A stretch of DNA of 64,000 nt from Pontibacter pamirensis (lineage in GTDB: Bacteria > Bacteroidota > Bacteroidia > Cytophagales > Hymenobacteraceae), in the NCBI RefSeq assembly GCF_010015475.1, contig NZ_SSNI01000015.1, forward strand, positions 62,001-126,000, written 5' to 3'. Position numbers and translations under genes: made by a program. The notes beneath the pieces are model-generated. The model searched no databases. It was not told the DNA's origin and was given only the letters and a program-made list of their open reading frames with translations. This document shows, one piece after another, positions 50,382-59,335 of this stretch. Positions within the stretch are counted from its first letter, which is position 1, and each line of letters starts with the position of its first letter.

Positions 50382-52475
50382 CTATCTTTCCTTCAGCAGC
50401 TTACCACTGGCTATTTTACCGTTAGCAGCTAGCTTGTAAAGGTATAGCCCACGGCTCACAGGCTTTCCATAGCTGTCTGCGCCATCCCACACCAACTCCT
50501 GTTGCCCTGCGCCTAGCCTTTCAAAGTTTAGCTCCCGCACCTTCTGACCTGAAGAAGAGTATATTTCCAGGCTGACAGACTCCTCCTTCTGTAGGTTCAA
50601 TGAGATAGTAACTCCTTCCGCAAAAGGGTTAGGATAGGTGATAATCTGCTCCGTCTCAGTTGTGGTTAGTACTACAGCTTTCTTTTTCGCCTTATTGGTA
50701 GGTTGTATTACAGTATAAGAGAAGCTACTTACAGCTTGGCCTCCGCCCGCCAGCTTAACGGTTACTCTTCCTGTAGTGGCTCCTTCCGGTACAGTTACCC
50801 TTAACAGGCGGTCGTTACGAACAGTCAGGTCGGTGGCCGGAACACCATTAAAGAGCACCTCACTTGCTGTGGCGAGATGCTCCCCCACAATATTTACCTT
50901 AGATCCCACATACCCTCTCCTAGGTGCAAGGACATGAATACTGGGCTGAAGCACCTTGAATTCTCTTCCGCTTGTCACTTCCCCACCTGTAGTTGTGATG
51001 GTAATTCTGCCGGTGGAGGCATCGGCTGGAACAAATGCCTGAAGTTCTGTGTCACTGATGACCTCAAAATCTGCCTCAGCACCATTAAAGCTAACAGAGG
51101 AAGTAGCGAGTAGGTTAGCACCTCCGAGGGTAACCATGGTGCCGGGAAGACCTTTATTAGGAGAGAAAGAGGTAAACTCTGGAGGTAAAACTGCATCCTC
51201 AATGGTGATGGTGTAGTCCTCAATCTCTCCGAACAGAAGTGAGTCTGAGAACAGTCCGGGAAAATCTGGATCATATGTAGCACAGGCCTCAGCACCACGA
51301 AAAGGGAAGGAATTTGACCTTACCCGCATGCGCACAGGACCCGTATTCGCAGAGGCAGGTATAGTCACCGTTCCATTGAACGGATCAGTGCTGACGGATG
51401 GAGAATATACTACTCCTCCGGCTTCCACATAATTCTTACCGATGATTGGGGAGGCATATACCAGTTCCCCCTCATCATCAAAGTCCCTGTCGTTGTTGTA
51501 GTCTAACCACACGCCGAAAGCCTGTGCCACAGGGCCCGACTGTACGCTGATGCTGTAGCTTTCGCCTTTCTGAACATTAGTAGTAAGCGTGCCGGTAGGT
51601 TCATAGTAAATGTAGCCGCCTTCTCCGCTGCAACCGGAGTTGTTGTTGACAAGCGTGTTAAAACTGAAGTTATCGATGTAGGAGCCGTTGCCACAACCGT
51701 TGGGCGCATACGGCGCACAGTAACCTATAGCGATGGTGTAGTCCTGTGTTTCACCGTAGTTGCCAGTTGTACAGGATTCCGAAGCGATGAACACACCATC
51801 TGGCCTGCTCCTTACTCGCAGGCGCCTTACCCCCGAAACAGCATCGGCAGGAATCGTAATGGTGCCGGTGAATTCTGCCCCTACCTCGGGAGAACTGTAG
51901 ACATATTCACCGGGATCATCAAAGTCTTTATCGTCGTTGTAATCTATCCACACCCCGTAAGCCTGCGCCTGCGCTACCTCACCATATTGTGAGTATGACC
52001 GTAGCGTGACAGGGTAGCTTTGCCCCTGCTTTACGGTGGCGCTGTAGTTGGAGTCTCTAGTTATATCGTAGAAGGGGTAGAACTTGGTATAGCTATTATC
52101 ATTCTGGCAACCCTGCCCTACCGCACTATAGTAAATACCGGCGAATCTAAAGTAACCGATAAAATTATCGCCCGCGCAGCCGCTGGCCATCGAGGGTATG
52201 CAGTAAGGGTTGGTTTCATCCTTCACCTTCACTACCCAATAGTCAGAGAAACCTTTTGTGGCCTCACTTTTTCCTCCACTATTTCCCGTATATATATTCT
52301 CTTCGGGAAATGTTGAAATTATGCCTCCATATGTACTATCCCATACTTTAGTCTCACCTGTAGCTGTAAAGGACAGAAAGGTCAGCAGCAGCTGCGTAAG
52401 GTAAACCCGGTGCTTCCGGTAACAGAAGATTACAATATTATTGCTGGTGCATTTTTGTATTACAATTTCTTCCAT
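50382..52475 (-). CDS. T9SS-secreted protein with GEVED and IPT/TIG domains
   Basis: The 697-residue protein ends in a type A T9SS sorting domain (about 612-697, YPNPFAEGVTISL, GLYLYKLAANGKIASGKLLKE). Before it come two GEVED beta-sandwich domains (about 125-260 and 275-430, AYGVWIDYNDDKDFDDPGEYVY, FGEIEDYTITIED) and two IPT/TIG folds (about 435-595). The N-terminus is odd: instead of a clean signal peptide it has a 24-residue polar lead before a weak hydrophobic stretch (about 25-40). KVWDSTYGG and GFSDYWVVK then follow, fragments of a repeat seen in other large T9SS cargo. It may be a recombined gene. Function: surface or secreted adhesin-like, unproven. Confidence 0.82.
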   Translation of the reverse strand: MEEIVIQKCTSNNIVIFCYRKHRVYLTQLLLTFLSFTATGETKVWDSTYGGIISTFPEENIYTGNSGGKSEATKGFSDYWVVKVKDETNPYCIPSMASGCAGDNFIGYFRFAGIYYSAVGQGCQNDNSYTKFYPFYDITRDSNYSATVKQGQSYPVTLRSYSQYGEVAQAQAYGVWIDYNDDKDFDDPGEYVYSSPEVGAEFTGTITIPADAVSGVRRLRVRSRPDGVFIASESCTTGNYGETQDYTIAIGYCAPYAPNGCGNGSYIDNFSFNTLVNNNSGCSGEGGYIYYEPTGTLTTNVQKGESYSISVQSGPVAQAFGVWLDYNNDRDFDDEGELVYASPIIGKNYVEAGGVVYSPSVSTDPFNGTVTIPASANTGPVRMRVRSNSFPFRGAEACATYDPDFPGLFSDSLLFGEIEDYTITIEDAVLPPEFTSFSPNKGLPGTMVTLGGANLLATSSVSFNGAEADFEVISDTELQAFVPADASTGRITITTTGGEVTSGREFKVLQPSIHVLAPRRGYVGSKVNIVGEHLATASEVLFNGVPATDLTVRNDRLLRVTVPEGATTGRVTVKLAGGGQAVSSFSYTVIQPTNKAKKKAVVLTTTETEQIITYPNPFAEGVTISLNLQKEESVSLEIYSSSGQKVRELNFERLGAGQQELVWDGADSYGKPVSRGLYLYKLAANGKIASGKLLKER

Positions 52476-53064
52476 AGCTTGTTAAGTTAAAAAACATGAC
52501 TGATGAGATGAGCACATTTGAGAGTGCGAGTTGTGATCTTGTAAACCAAAACAACAAGCTGCACCAGCGGGGAGAGGAGCAAATATTAAAATCTTGTGAA
52601 CTGATCTTACTTCCAGAGAAAGGGGTTTCTAGGAAGTGTGTGATACCCGAGGAGCGGCTACGAAGCTTATGTGGGAAGATTACCATCGCTTCTGTTCAAA
52701 ATAATTTTATTGCGACTGAGCAAGAGGCCCAGACTTTAAATGGCGTAAATAGCTATCTGTTACATCTTCCGTATGAACACGATCTTCTACTGCAGCAAGC
52801 ATATTATCTTCTACTAAGCTAAAACAATAAAGTTATAGTATATATACAATTATTTACAAATAAAAGCATTGCTACATTGATTCAAAAGTAATATGCTACT
52901 ATAGCTATATAATTTATATTATATTTTATTGTAATAAGTCAAAGGTATCACACAGAAACAACTGCTCATTACGCAATGGCCTCCTCTCACAGAGCTGTTC
53001 ATACAATGATTTTAGAGATTTACTTTGTATCTTTAGGGTCTATCATTCTTACAATTAAACGTAC
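52476..53064. other. AT-rich divergent gap, no firm gene
   Basis: This 589-base stretch lies between the start codons of the leftward T9SS cargo gene and the rightward M28 peptidase gene. A rightward frame at 52496-52822 (108 residues, starts MTDEMSTFESAS) is open but has no recognisable family, no promoter box and no signal peptide, so I do not call it. The part from 52830 to 53000 is very AT-rich and could hold upstream promoter elements. Confidence 0.4.
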
Positions 53065-54447
53065 ATGACCTTAAAACATAACCTAAAACGAGCGCTGGCA
53101 CCTATACTGGTGGCAGGCTTTTGCCTTACCTCTCCCACCCTTAGCATAGCCCAGGAACCTGTACGCCAGAATGACGAGATAAAGCAGATGGTGAACCAGC
53201 TATCGGCCCAGAACCTGGAGCAGCTGGTACAGACAATGGTTAACTTCGGCACCCGCCACACGCTTAGCACCACCACCAGCAAAAAAGAAGGTATCGGTGC
53301 TGCCCGCGAGTGGGTAAAGTCTGAGTTTGAGAAGTACGCCAAGGCCTCTAACGGCCGCATGACGGTAGAGATGGACCGCTACATTGTGAAAGCCGACGGC
53401 CGCCGTATTCCGCAGGATGTGGAGATGGCCAACGTAATGGCGATTCTGAAAGGCACTGACCCGAACGACGACCGCGTGATTATTGTAGGCGGCCACCTCG
53501 ACTCGCGTGCCACTGATGTGATGGACGCTAAAAGCAAAGCGCCCGGCGCCAACGATGATGCCTCTGGTGTAGCCATAGTAATGGAAATGGCCCGGGTTAT
53601 GGCTTCCAAGCAGTTTCCGGCAACACTAGTGTTCGTTGCTTTCCAGGGCGAAGAGCAGGGCTTGTATGGCTCCACCCACCTGGCAGAGCGTGCAAAAAAA
53701 GAGAATTGGAATCTGGTGGCCATGCTGAACAATGACATTGTGGGTAACTCTTTCTCAGCTGAGACAGGCCTGCATGACAATACCAGCGTGCGCGTCTTCA
53801 GCGAAGGTGTACCTGCCAATGAAACAGAAGAGCAGGCCCGCCTGCGCAGAACACTGGGTGCTGAAAACGACAGCCAAAGCCGAAACCTGGCCCGCTACAT
53901 GGAGAACACCGGCGAGAAGTATGTAGACCAAATTGATGTTGTGCTGGTGAACCGCACCGACCGCTTCCTGCGTGGCGGTGACCATACCCCATTTAACCGG
54001 GAAGGCTTTGCGGCTGTGCGCATGAGCGAAACCAACGAAGACTTCGACCACCAGCACCAGAACGTTCGCAAAGAAGACGGCAAGCAGTACGGAGACCTGA
54101 TTGAGTACATGGACTTTGAATACCTGCGCAAGAACACCGGCGTGAACCTGGCGACGATGGCCAGCTTAGGCTGGGCACCTGGCGCCCCTGAAAAAGTTGG
54201 TGTGCTTACGTCTGACCTCACCAACAAGACAGACCTGCAGTGGCAAGCCCCGACCAAAGGCAAAAAGCCGGCAGGCTATTACGTGCTGATGCGTGAAACC
54301 AACAGCCCGACCTGGGAGAAGAAGTTTTTTGTAAAAGACACAAAGGCTACGCTCAACTACTCTAAAGACAACTACTTTTTTGCAGTACAGTCAGTGGATG
54401 ACGAAGGCCACGCCAGCCTTCCGGTGCTGCCAGTGCCGGTGCGATAG
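53065..54447 (+). CDS. Exported M28-family zinc aminopeptidase
   Basis: The 460-residue protein has a signal peptide (about 1-30, ending SIAQ) and an M28 peptidase domain (about 95-360) with both zinc ions' ligands visible: GGHLDSR (about 139-145), GANDDASGVA (about 156-165), FQGEEQGLYG (about 193-202, with the catalytic Glu), LNNDIVGN (about 222-229) and the final His in DFDHQHQN. The C-terminus (about 372-460, LQWQAPTKGKKPAGYYVLMR) is a fibronectin-III-like fold. It should remove N-terminal residues from peptides in the periplasm or outside. It has no T9SS sorting tail. Confidence 0.9.
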   Translation: MTLKHNLKRALAPILVAGFCLTSPTLSIAQEPVRQNDEIKQMVNQLSAQNLEQLVQTMVNFGTRHTLSTTTSKKEGIGAAREWVKSEFEKYAKASNGRMTVEMDRYIVKADGRRIPQDVEMANVMAILKGTDPNDDRVIIVGGHLDSRATDVMDAKSKAPGANDDASGVAIVMEMARVMASKQFPATLVFVAFQGEEQGLYGSTHLAERAKKENWNLVAMLNNDIVGNSFSAETGLHDNTSVRVFSEGVPANETEEQARLRRTLGAENDSQSRNLARYMENTGEKYVDQIDVVLVNRTDRFLRGGDHTPFNREGFAAVRMSETNEDFDHQHQNVRKEDGKQYGDLIEYMDFEYLRKNTGVNLATMASLGWAPGAPEKVGVLTSDLTNKTDLQWQAPTKGKKPAGYYVLMRETNSPTWEKKFFVKDTKATLNYSKDNYFFAVQSVDDEGHASLPVLPVPVR

Positions 54448-54480
54448 TCTTATAACTAAAGTATAAGTATATTTCATCAT

Positions 54481-54525
54481 AAAAAGCGAAGCCGGTGCTA
54501 TAGCAGTACCGGCTTCGCTTTTTTG
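54481..54525. terminator. Bidirectional terminator after the M28 peptidase
   Basis: A 16-bp stem (54481-54496 with 54508-54523) with A/T tracts on both sides lies between the peptidase gene and the convergent 88-codon gene; its tail reaches that gene's stop. Confidence 0.85.
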
Positions 54526-54792
54526 TTAATCCCGCTTCACCAGCTTGTTGAAGTTCCCGTTCGGGTCGTGCAGCAGGGCTAGTTTGCTGTCGTCAAATTC
54601 TTTAAAGAACTCCTCCCAACTCACTTCTTCAAAGCTGTCGTTGCTGTCGCTCTTGCCGGGGAAGTGAATACGGAGTAGGCCTTCTCCACCTCCGTCGTTC
54701 TCTGTGCCTTTTATGATGGACGGCTTGCCGCCATGCTGCTCCGCCCATTTCTTTATCTCATTGTGGTTCGTTGTTTTCTTAGCTTCGCTCAT
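54526..54792 (-). CDS. Small conserved acidic protein, unknown function
   Basis: This is an 88-residue soluble protein with the pattern IKKWAEQHGGKPSIIKGT, then LLRIHFPGKS and FEEVSWEEFFKEFDDSKLALLH. I recognise this as a small family found in many bacteria and archaea whose members often carry the database label 1,4-alpha-glucan branching enzyme. That label is not credible at this size and without any GH13 motif. Residues 1-15 are basic and the rest acidic. Neighbours give no hint. It is a single gene. Confidence 0.7.
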   Translation of the reverse strand: MSEAKKTTNHNEIKKWAEQHGGKPSIIKGTENDGGGEGLLRIHFPGKSDSNDSFEEVSWEEFFKEFDDSKLALLHDPNGNFNKLVKRD

Positions 54793-54875
54793 AGTTTTAT
54801 AGGTTTATATCGTTCTGTTAAGCTTAACTATACGAACAGTCACCATCAAAGGATAATGACTCACCAGGCCACAAA

Positions 54876-54904
54876 AAAAGCAGCCTTAAGGTAAAGCTGC
54901 TTTT
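54876..54904 (-). terminator. Terminator of the GIN-domain gene
   Basis: A 9-bp stem (54876-54884 with 54896-54904), with a further T tract on the minus strand from the A run at 54873-54879, lies 22 bases after the stop. Confidence 0.75.
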
Positions 54905-54926
54905 CCGGTTAGGTTTGTATCTAATT

Positions 54927-55649
54927 TTAGATTTTTGAAATCTTGGCTGCCGAAGATGTTTCAGCAGTAATGCTCGGGCTGCCTTTATAAGAAATTGAAG
55001 TGGCACCCGAGGCACTTATATCCAGAGTCTCTGTGGCATACACCCTCACCTTGCTTGCGCCGCTGGCTTCCACTTTTACGCGCTTGGCCTGTAAGTCAGC
55101 AGCCTCTACTTTGGAGGCACCCGACATATCCATGTCTACTTCATCGGCTCTACCGGTTAACTCTATCTTGCTGGCACCACTCATATCGGCTTCAAGTCTG
55201 TCTGTGTTGATATCCAGGTTGACTTTAGAAGCTCCGCTCATATCCAACTCCAATGCATCTGTTTTAAACGTAGAATTGCCTGTTACTTTTACACCTCCGC
55301 TAATGTCCACACTGCTCAACTCTCTCATGGTGATGTAGGCCTTCATCCCTTTCTTGGTTGTCACACCGTCTTCATTGTAGATGTGCAGCACACCATTACG
55401 GACTTCCGACTTGATATTGCTCAGCAGATTTTCATCTGCCTCCAGCCTCAGGCTCTCCTGGTTGCCTTGTGTAATCTCTACAGCAAAGCCGCCGCTCACA
55501 TTAATACCCCTGAAGTCAGACACGTTCCTGTCCTGGGTTTGGATGTTGCCATTGCCACGCAACTGCTGCGCCATTAAGGGAACAGTTGTAAACAGAAGTG
55601 CTATGAGAAACACAAAGAGAGAGGTGGTGTAAGATTGAATACCTTTCAT
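54927..55649 (-). CDS. Head GIN domain protein (DUF2807)
   Basis: From the ATG at 55649 (MKGIQSYTTSLFVF) the 240-residue product has a signal peptide (about 1-28, ending LMAQ) and a right-handed beta-helix of the GIN/DUF2807 type (about 45-235). It opens with FRGINVSGGFAVEITQG, then repeats a DMSGASKV-like rung of about 20 residues at least four times. Such proteins are exported and common in Bacteroidota; their molecular role is not established. The longer start at 55700 is rejected because it puts 17 residues before the signal peptide. Confidence 0.87.
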   Translation of the reverse strand: MKGIQSYTTSLFVFLIALLFTTVPLMAQQLRGNGNIQTQDRNVSDFRGINVSGGFAVEITQGNQESLRLEADENLLSNIKSEVRNGVLHIYNEDGVTTKKGMKAYITMRELSSVDISGGVKVTGNSTFKTDALELDMSGASKVNLDINTDRLEADMSGASKIELTGRADEVDMDMSGASKVEAADLQAKRVKVEASGASKVRVYATETLDISASGATSISYKGSPSITAETSSAAKISKI

Positions 55650-55809
55650 AGTTTTATTAGTATGGTGAATGATCTTTTCCGGTGCAAAGGCTGCTAGCAC
55701 AGCTCCTGAAGTAACACGCTAACTAAAAGATGCAAGATTCTGCAGAAGGTTGCTTGAGGGTGAGAAAAAATTTATTTAAAGTTAAAACTTCAGCGAAAGA
55801 GGAAGTAAA

Positions 55810-56187
55810 CTACTGCTCTATAGCAGCAGGAGCTTGAAGCGGCTTGTTCATACTATGGTGAAAGGCAAAGGCTCCGAGGGCATAAGCTACCACATCCAGC
55901 ACATCGGCGGTATACAGCAGCTTGTAAAGCGGCAGGAGCAACTCAAAGCAGACACTAAAGGCTGCTACCGCAAATATAATGTGCCTCACCGGTATGGTCA
56001 TGCTTTGATTCTGAAAGTATACCCGCTGCACGGTTAATATAATTCCTAGTGTCAGCGGCATACACAGCACATCATCGAGGTAAGCGTAGAGCGGCCACAC
56101 ATATACCTGCGCCTGCTCCAGTGCCCGGTTCAGGCAAAACAGCAGTATGCATATAACAAACAGGGGATGCTGCAGGCTTTTCATCAT
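55810..56187 (-). CDS. Four-helix membrane protein of unknown function
   Basis: The 125-residue protein has four predicted membrane helices (about 8-22, 38-54, 68-88 and 95-112). The family phrase YLDDVLCMPLTLGI (about 36-49) is the most conserved-looking part. Similar Bacteroidota proteins are sometimes named magnesium citrate secondary transporter, but at this size and without known transporter motifs I would not rely on that. It follows the zinc-ribbon gene by 3 bases in the same direction, so they are almost surely one operon. Confidence 0.65.
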   Translation of the reverse strand: MMKSLQHPLFVICILLFCLNRALEQAQVYVWPLYAYLDDVLCMPLTLGIILTVQRVYFQNQSMTIPVRHIIFAVAAFSVCFELLLPLYKLLYTADVLDVVAYALGAFAFHHSMNKPLQAPAAIEQ

Positions 56188-56190
56188 ACT

Positions 56191-56397
56191 TTATAAAGCT
56201 ACCAGGAACACGCCCAGCATGATGCTACCCAGAACGAGAAGAAAGATTTCGGTTGGCGTAAGAGTTTTGAACCAGCTTTGATTAAACTTATTTCTGCCAC
56301 CTAGTATCTGGCCGCAGTTAGGGCAAACTTTTGTTTTGACAGGCACTATTTCGCCACAGTTTGGGCAAGTTTTCATTTTCTTTTCTGGAGCAACCAT
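56191..56397 (-). CDS. Zinc-ribbon membrane protein
   Basis: The 68-residue protein has a double-CxxC zinc ribbon (CPNCGEIVPVKTKVCPNCG, about residues 10-28) and a C-terminal membrane helix (about 48-67, IFLLVLGSIMLGVFLVAL). It starts at 56397, or possibly at the second ATG at 56376. Tail-anchored zinc ribbons of this kind are common small regulators or adaptors, but no partner is known here. Three bases separate it from the following membrane-protein gene. Confidence 0.75.
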   Translation of the reverse strand: MVAPEKKMKTCPNCGEIVPVKTKVCPNCGQILGGRNKFNQSWFKTLTPTEIFLLVLGSIMLGVFLVAL

Positions 56398-56543
56398 GGC
56401 AGCAGGGTGTGGTATTAAAGTTTAGACAAATCCTATGCTTACTATACTGTCTTGCGTATCTCAGGTTTGGCAGCAACAGCAATAAGCCGCTTGGTATAAC
56501 CTTCAGCCACTTTAGAGGGTACATTCTTAGCAAACAGAACGCC

Positions 56544-57350
56544 ATGAATAAACCAACAGAAAGCAACGCATACTACACGATAAAAAGTGGCAACAGCCCT
56601 CTGGTGGCCACCGCCATCCACAGCGGGCATGATGTGCGCCAGAATATCAGCAACCTGTTTGCACTGGCGGCAGAAGAACGGCTCCGCGAAGAAGACCCTT
56701 TTACAGACGCATGGGTCGTGATAACCGACAACCAGATTATCGGGCACAATTCTCGCTTTGAGTTGGACCTGAACCGGTCTCCCGAGCAGGCTATCTATCG
56801 CCGGCCTGAAGATGCTTGGGGCCTGAACGTCTGGAAAGAAGATTTTCCTGAAGAACTGGCCAGGGAGTCGATGAGCCGCTATGACCAGTTTTATGCTGAC
56901 GTAAAACAGATGCTGACCAAGATCCAGGAGCAGCACGGCTGCTTTGTTGTATACGACCTGCATACCTATAACCATAAGCGCGAGGGAGCAAACGGCCCCG
57001 CCGCTAACCCCGAAGAAAACCCGGAAGTGAACATTGGCACCGGCAACATGGACCGCGAGAAGTGGGCACCGGTCATAGATGCCTTTGTGCACAGCTTGAG
57101 TGTCTACGACTACGAAGGCCGCCACCTGGACGTGCGCGAGAACGTGAAGTTTAAAGGAGGCTACTTCATGCGCTGGATTCACGACACCTTCGGCGACAAG
57201 GCCTGTGTGATGAGCGTCGAGTTCAAGAAGTTCTTTATGGACGAATGGACAGGAGAACCCGATGAGGCACAGGTGCAGGAGATTCGTAAAGCACTCGAGC
57301 ACACCACCAAACCTGTGCTGGAGGCGCTTGCTAAAGTATGCCAACCTTAA
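56544..57350 (+). CDS. N-formylglutamate amidohydrolase family protein
   Basis: The family removes the formyl group from N-formylglutamate or hydrolyses similar amides. The start is the ATG at 56544 (MNKPTESNAYY); an upstream ATG at 56361 gives 61 unlikely residues across the promoter region. The 268-residue product has TAIHSGHDVR (His26, His29), FELDLNRSPEQAIY (about 72-85, the DxNR motif), VVYDLHTYNH (about 131-140) and GGYFMRW near 212. No histidine-degradation (hut) genes are near. It is followed by DUF1704 and an ATP-grasp ligase gene in the same direction, so a different substrate is likely. Confidence 0.87.
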   Translation: MNKPTESNAYYTIKSGNSPLVATAIHSGHDVRQNISNLFALAAEERLREEDPFTDAWVVITDNQIIGHNSRFELDLNRSPEQAIYRRPEDAWGLNVWKEDFPEELARESMSRYDQFYADVKQMLTKIQEQHGCFVVYDLHTYNHKREGANGPAANPEENPEVNIGTGNMDREKWAPVIDAFVHSLSVYDYEGRHLDVRENVKFKGGYFMRWIHDTFGDKACVMSVEFKKFFMDEWTGEPDEAQVQEIRKALEHTTKPVLEALAKVCQP

Positions 57351-57437
57351 ATGGAGTAGATGTAAGTCGGGAGATGACCTGCTAACAGGCATAAACCCAT
57401 ACCGTTTGCTGCTTCCTGTCTATCACAAACCAACAGA

Positions 57438-59285
57438 ATGATTGAAACTATAACCGATAAGTTTATAAAGAAGATAAGCCGCAGCCTGGAGCGCGGCAAG
57501 CAAGTGCACCGGCGGCTGCCACAAGGCGGGCTGGTCTACATCGACAGGCCCCTGCCCTTCCTGGTGCTGTTCCGCCACCCTTCTGGCAAGCCGGACCATG
57601 CCACCGCCGATTTTGTAAAGGCAACTGCTTCTTATATCATCTCGCATGAAGAGCAAACACCCCGGCTGCAGGAACTGGTCCGGGCAATAGCGAGTGCTAT
57701 GGCAGACGAGTTTGGCGCTTTTATGATACTGGAACTGATGGCAGCTCCTTCAGACGATCCAGCAGCTCCTATGTTTAAAGTACTGGGGCCGGAGAAACAG
57801 CTGCCTGCCACCATCAGCACCCTTACCAAAGAACTTGAAAACATTAAAGTCAGCGGTCTCCGCACGGACGTAGAGACAGCCTCCAACAAGCCACTGCTGG
57901 AGGGGGCCCAGCGCCTGATGACGGAGGAGGAGCTGAAAAAGCACGGTTACCTGATGCTCGGGCTACAGCTGAAAACCGTTTACTGCGACAGTGAGACAGG
58001 AAAGGCTTACCCCTTGCTGCTGCGCACTATCCGGGAGAAACTCTCCAACGCCATCAAGAAAACAGTGTATGACTTCGTGTCGGTGCAAACAACACACAAG
58101 CCCATCCATTTCCAGGCGCTGGGGCGACAGGCCGTAAACCGTGTGGTGTGGCGCATCGACAAGCAACTCACCAGCATCAGCGACCAATTCCAGTTTCTGA
58201 TGCTCGTATCGCCGGTAAACCATAATGAGGCCTGGGCTGAATTCAGGAAGTCGAAGTTCAAAAAAGAGCCGCACCTCCACTACCGCCTGATGCCTGTGGA
58301 TGTTGACAAACTGAAACGCAAGCTCTACAACATCTCCGTTGAGAAGGTAGACGACCCCACGCTGGCTTACCTGTTCCGGGACAAGCGCCATGAACTTGAC
58401 AAGATGCTGACCATGCTGGCCGACCGCAACACACCTGACTTTATGTACAGCAGCATGCAGGTGTTTGGTGGCGTAGACGACCAACTGCTGAAAATAGCCG
58501 AGGGCATTCTGGCCGCCATTCCCGAACCGACCCGCGACACAAACGTTGACATCATACCTGTTGCAGAATTTGCCGCGCTGGCCGAACAGGAAATCGCATT
58601 TCTAAAAGAACAGTATCCCGGCGTGGATTCTGGTGTAAAAGTGCGGGATGATATCGTAGGGCTGCTGGTGTCCAAAGGAAAGCTGAATGTAGGCTCAGAC
58701 TACATCATACCCCGCCACCGCGCACAGGCGCTGATACAGCATGAGGTGGGCACACACATCCTGACCTATTTTAATGGAAAAGCGCAGCCGCTAAAGCAGC
58801 TGTATGTGGGCAGCCCGGGCTACGAAGAACTGCAGGAGGGGCTGGCGGTGCTGAGCGAATACCTGGTAGGCGGCCTCGACCAGGACCGGATGCGCATGCT
58901 GGCGGCACGTGTGGTGGCCGTTTACCACATGACCAAAGGCTGCAGCTTCCCGGACACTTTTCTGCGCCTGAAAGACGACTACCATTTTGATGACGATACC
59001 GCTTTTGATATCACCATGCGCGTGCACCGCGGGGGCGGCCTCACCAAAGATGCCGTATACCTGCGCGGCCTCGTGCACCTGCTCGACTACCTGAAGCAGG
59101 GCCACGAACTGGAGCCACTCCTCATCGGTAAAATTCGGCAGGACTACATTCCGATTGTGCAGGAGCTGATTTACCGGAACGTGCTGCGCCCGGTGCCTAT
59201 CAAGCCCCGCTACCTCCTCGACCCAGCCATCAAACCGAAACTGGAACAACTAAAAGCAGGCATTTCAGTATTTAACCTACTGTGA
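57438..59285 (+). CDS. DUF1704 (QEGLA motif) metallopeptidase-like protein
   Basis: The 615-residue soluble protein belongs to DUF1704/TIGR02421, often called flavohemoglobin expression-modulating QEGLA motif protein. The zinc motif HExxxH (His435-Glu436-His440 in QHEVGTHIL) and the third-ligand motif QEGLA (466-470) are intact. Human MATCAP1 (KIAA0895L), a tubulin tyrosine carboxypeptidase, belongs to the same family, so removal of a C-terminal residue from a protein or peptide is the best functional guess. The N-terminal 300 residues carry an alpha/beta region of unclear role. It starts 87 bases after the amidohydrolase gene. Confidence 0.88.
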   Translation: MIETITDKFIKKISRSLERGKQVHRRLPQGGLVYIDRPLPFLVLFRHPSGKPDHATADFVKATASYIISHEEQTPRLQELVRAIASAMADEFGAFMILELMAAPSDDPAAPMFKVLGPEKQLPATISTLTKELENIKVSGLRTDVETASNKPLLEGAQRLMTEEELKKHGYLMLGLQLKTVYCDSETGKAYPLLLRTIREKLSNAIKKTVYDFVSVQTTHKPIHFQALGRQAVNRVVWRIDKQLTSISDQFQFLMLVSPVNHNEAWAEFRKSKFKKEPHLHYRLMPVDVDKLKRKLYNISVEKVDDPTLAYLFRDKRHELDKMLTMLADRNTPDFMYSSMQVFGGVDDQLLKIAEGILAAIPEPTRDTNVDIIPVAEFAALAEQEIAFLKEQYPGVDSGVKVRDDIVGLLVSKGKLNVGSDYIIPRHRAQALIQHEVGTHILTYFNGKAQPLKQLYVGSPGYEELQEGLAVLSEYLVGGLDQDRMRMLAARVVAVYHMTKGCSFPDTFLRLKDDYHFDDDTAFDITMRVHRGGGLTKDAVYLRGLVHLLDYLKQGHELEPLLIGKIRQDYIPIVQELIYRNVLRPVPIKPRYLLDPAIKPKLEQLKAGISVFNLL

Positions 59286-59335
59286 GTGATTTTCACGGTA
59301 CCTGTTAAACAAGTATAAAAACGCACCTGAATAAA

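Noticed and set aside
52496..52822. A 108-codon rightward frame upstream of the M28 peptidase
   Set aside because: No family, promoter or conserved motif, and a competing frame runs on the other strand. Kept only as a note in the intergenic entry.
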